Shown: in pieces, positions 5,344-6,358 of the stretch
Layout of the letters: each line of letters opens with the position of its first letter
Numbering within the stretch: the first letter of the stretch is position 1
DNA from: JBQCDV01 sp051960855
Lineage (GTDB): Bacteria; Actinomycetota; Actinomycetes; JAJZTN01
Direction of reading: 5' to 3'
DNA: 6,358 nucleotides
Assembly (NCBI GenBank): GCA_051960855.1
Contig: JBQCDV010000151.1
Coordinates: 1 to 6,358, forward strand
Program-made: the position numbers and the translations under genes
Notes under the pieces: generated by a model
What the model was told of the DNA's origin: nothing
The model's input: only the letters and a program-made list of their open reading frames with translations
Databases searched by the model: none

Positions 5344-6358
5344 CCTCCGGTGAGGAAGGTGTGTGCCAGCCACACCGCTGCCCAACCCGACAGCGCCACG
5401 ACCACCGCCAGCGGTAGCCAGCGGACACTGGCGCGAGCCGACGGAAGCGGAGGGTTCACACGGCGGTCTGGCTGAGGGGGCGTGGCCGGTGTCAGCAACC
5501 GTGCGGCGAGCAGCCAGAGCGGGAAGACGACCAGGAGGGTCCGGAACAGGCTGATCCACCACGTGCTGGTCTCCATGGCACCCACGCTGAGCGCGACATA
5601 GGTGGCCTCCGCCCAGCGCCGTCTGGTCAGCAGCACCACGAGGCCCAACAGCGCCAGGATCCCGGCAAGTAGTTCCAGGGCAAACACGACCGCCACCGGG
5701 GCAGCCTGCGTCCCCCCGAAGGCCGCCGCCCACGTCCGGCGCCAGCTCGTCACCGGATCGGTGAACGCCCGGCCCCACCCGGCCGACTGCGCGTGCAGCC
5801 ACGCCAGCGTGTCACCGGTCGAGGCCCGGTAGGCGAGCAGCAGCAGGGCAGCGGCGACGCAGGGCAGAAGAAGCGGCAGAAGCCGCGGCCGCCGCTGGCG
5901 CACCGACACCGCCGACACCGCGACCACCACCGCGAGCACCACGAGCCCCGCTGTCAGAAACAGCCCGTGCACCCGCACGGTCACCGCGAGCGCAGCGAGC
6001 ACCCCGGCCAGCCACCAGCGGTCGGTCCGCGCGGCCCACCACCCCCACACGGCTAGCGATAGGAAGAGCGCTTCGCTGTAGCCGGCGGTCAGGAAGACAG
6101 TCGGCGGCGCCACGCCGAGCAGGCCGACCGCGACGAGGCCGGTGCGCCCCGACGGGTCCTCCAGCCGGGCCAGGCGCGCGAGCCCGACAGCGGCAGCGGT
6201 CCCCGCCAGCAGCGACACGAGCAGTCCGGCCACCCCGGGACTCAGCCCGACGGCAGCGAGCACCCGCAGCACGACCGGCAGGCCGGGCAGGAACGCGGCG
6301 TCGTTCGGGACGCTGCCGGGTCCGGTCCAACCGGAGCGCGCGACGGTCGCGAAGTGCG
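5331..6358 (-). CDS. PIG-V/Gpi18-like GT-C mannosyltransferase family membrane protein (5' end outside window)
   Basis: 341 residues are visible and the frame stays open to the window edge, so the GTG at 6272 is not the start: the 28 residues before it (containing HFATVARSGW and NDAAFLPGLPVVLRV) fit the family's first luminal/extracellular loop and FFPLYP-like segment. Seen downstream: many hydrophobic helices; TAGYSEALFLSL (about 90-101 of the visible part), matching the PIG-V SAxYTESLF signature; a TVRVHGL segment corresponding to TRxNG; GDTLAWLHAQSAGWGR, a hallmark of bacterial members; and SLFRTLLVVFPLW near the end, before a last membrane helix. Known for the family: GT-C enzymes that transfer mannose from a polyprenyl-phosphate donor on the outer face of the membrane. 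The usual acidic catalytic residue in the first loop lies beyond the window. Acceptor unknown. The last codons (GGWAG) run into a 9-bp repeat. It is probably transcribed separately from the dehydrogenase, given the 247-bp spacer. Confidence 0.82.
   Translation of the reverse strand, partial: HFATVARSGWTGPGSVPNDAAFLPGLPVVLRVLAAVGLSPGVAGLLVSLLAGTAAAVGLARLARLEDPSGRTGLVAVGLLGVAPPTVFLTAGYSEALFLSLAVWGWWAARTDRWWLAGVLAALAVTVRVHGLFLTAGLVVLAVVVAVSAVSVRQRRPRLLPLLLPCVAAALLLLAYRASTGDTLAWLHAQSAGWGRAFTDPVTSWRRTWAAAFGGTQAAPVAVVFALELLAGILALLGLVVLLTRRRWAEATYVALSVGAMETSTWWISLFRTLLVVFPLWLLAARLLTPATPPQPDRRVNPPLPSARASVRWLPLAVVVALSGWAAVWLAHTFLTGGWAG

Noticed and set aside
5129..5353. A + strand frame with SRPSRLSQPSQ-type repeats
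   Set aside because: Again the 9-bp repeat read as protein; no ribosome-binding site or domain.
5141..5428. A short - strand frame whose repeat part reads like collagen (GPAEPTGPTGLAGLAEP)
   Set aside because: The Gly-X-Y look is a by-product of the 9-bp DNA repeat read in another frame. It overlaps the mannosyltransferase end and has no ribosome-binding site or conserved flanks.
6270..6272. GTG at 6272 as the true start of the mannosyltransferase
   Set aside because: The frame is open to the window edge, and the preceding 28 residues match the family's first loop and FFPLYP-like segment, so this codon is internal.

Overview
The window is ordinary, densely packed, very GC-rich chromosomal DNA. 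Codon third positions are almost all G or C, starts are often GTG, and the gene content (a FemAB-type peptidoglycan bridge enzyme, a one-chain FAD plus Fe-S dehydrogenase, a bacterial PIG-V-type mannosyltransferase) points to a high-GC actinomycete. I cannot name a genus from the sequence alone.

Layout, left to right. (1) On the + strand, positions 1-222 hold the last 73 codons of a FemA/FemB-family aminoacyltransferase. Its TGA overlaps the ATG of a fold-type III PLP enzyme resembling alanine racemase (222-1307), so the two look translationally coupled and may act together on the amino acids of cell-wall peptides. (2) After only 13 bp comes a convergent - strand block. It is read as a 1018-residue FAD-linked and Fe-S dehydrogenase of the YdiJ/D-2-hydroxy-acid dehydrogenase type (2027-5083), followed 10 bp later by a RimJ/RimL-like GNAT acetyltransferase (1321-2016) whose Shine-Dalgarno shares bases with the upstream stop codon. 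(3) A roughly 250-bp spacer (5084-5330) separates this block from the next gene. It holds the dehydrogenase ribosome-binding site, a 10-bp palindrome, a twice-occurring octamer, GC hairpins and a 9-bp tandem repeat. (4) The right edge (5331-6358, - strand) is the 3' part of a polytopic membrane protein of the PIG-V/Gpi18-like mannosyltransferase family. Its start lies outside the window, and its last codons and stop lie inside the 9-bp repeat.

How the genes fit together: the FemAB/racemase pair is a plausible cell-envelope unit, and the dehydrogenase/acetyltransferase pair is a plausible transcription unit, though the sequence does not show why those two belong together. The mannosyltransferase is probably independent of the dehydrogenase because of the structured spacer.

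I found no RNA gene, mobile element, CRISPR array, phage gene or broken gene, and no convincing sign of a novel system. The most distinctive items are the tandem repeat in which a TGR codon alternates between Trp and stop, the coupled FemAB-racemase pair with an atypical racemase C-terminus, and the dyad/octamer arrangement upstream of the dehydrogenase.
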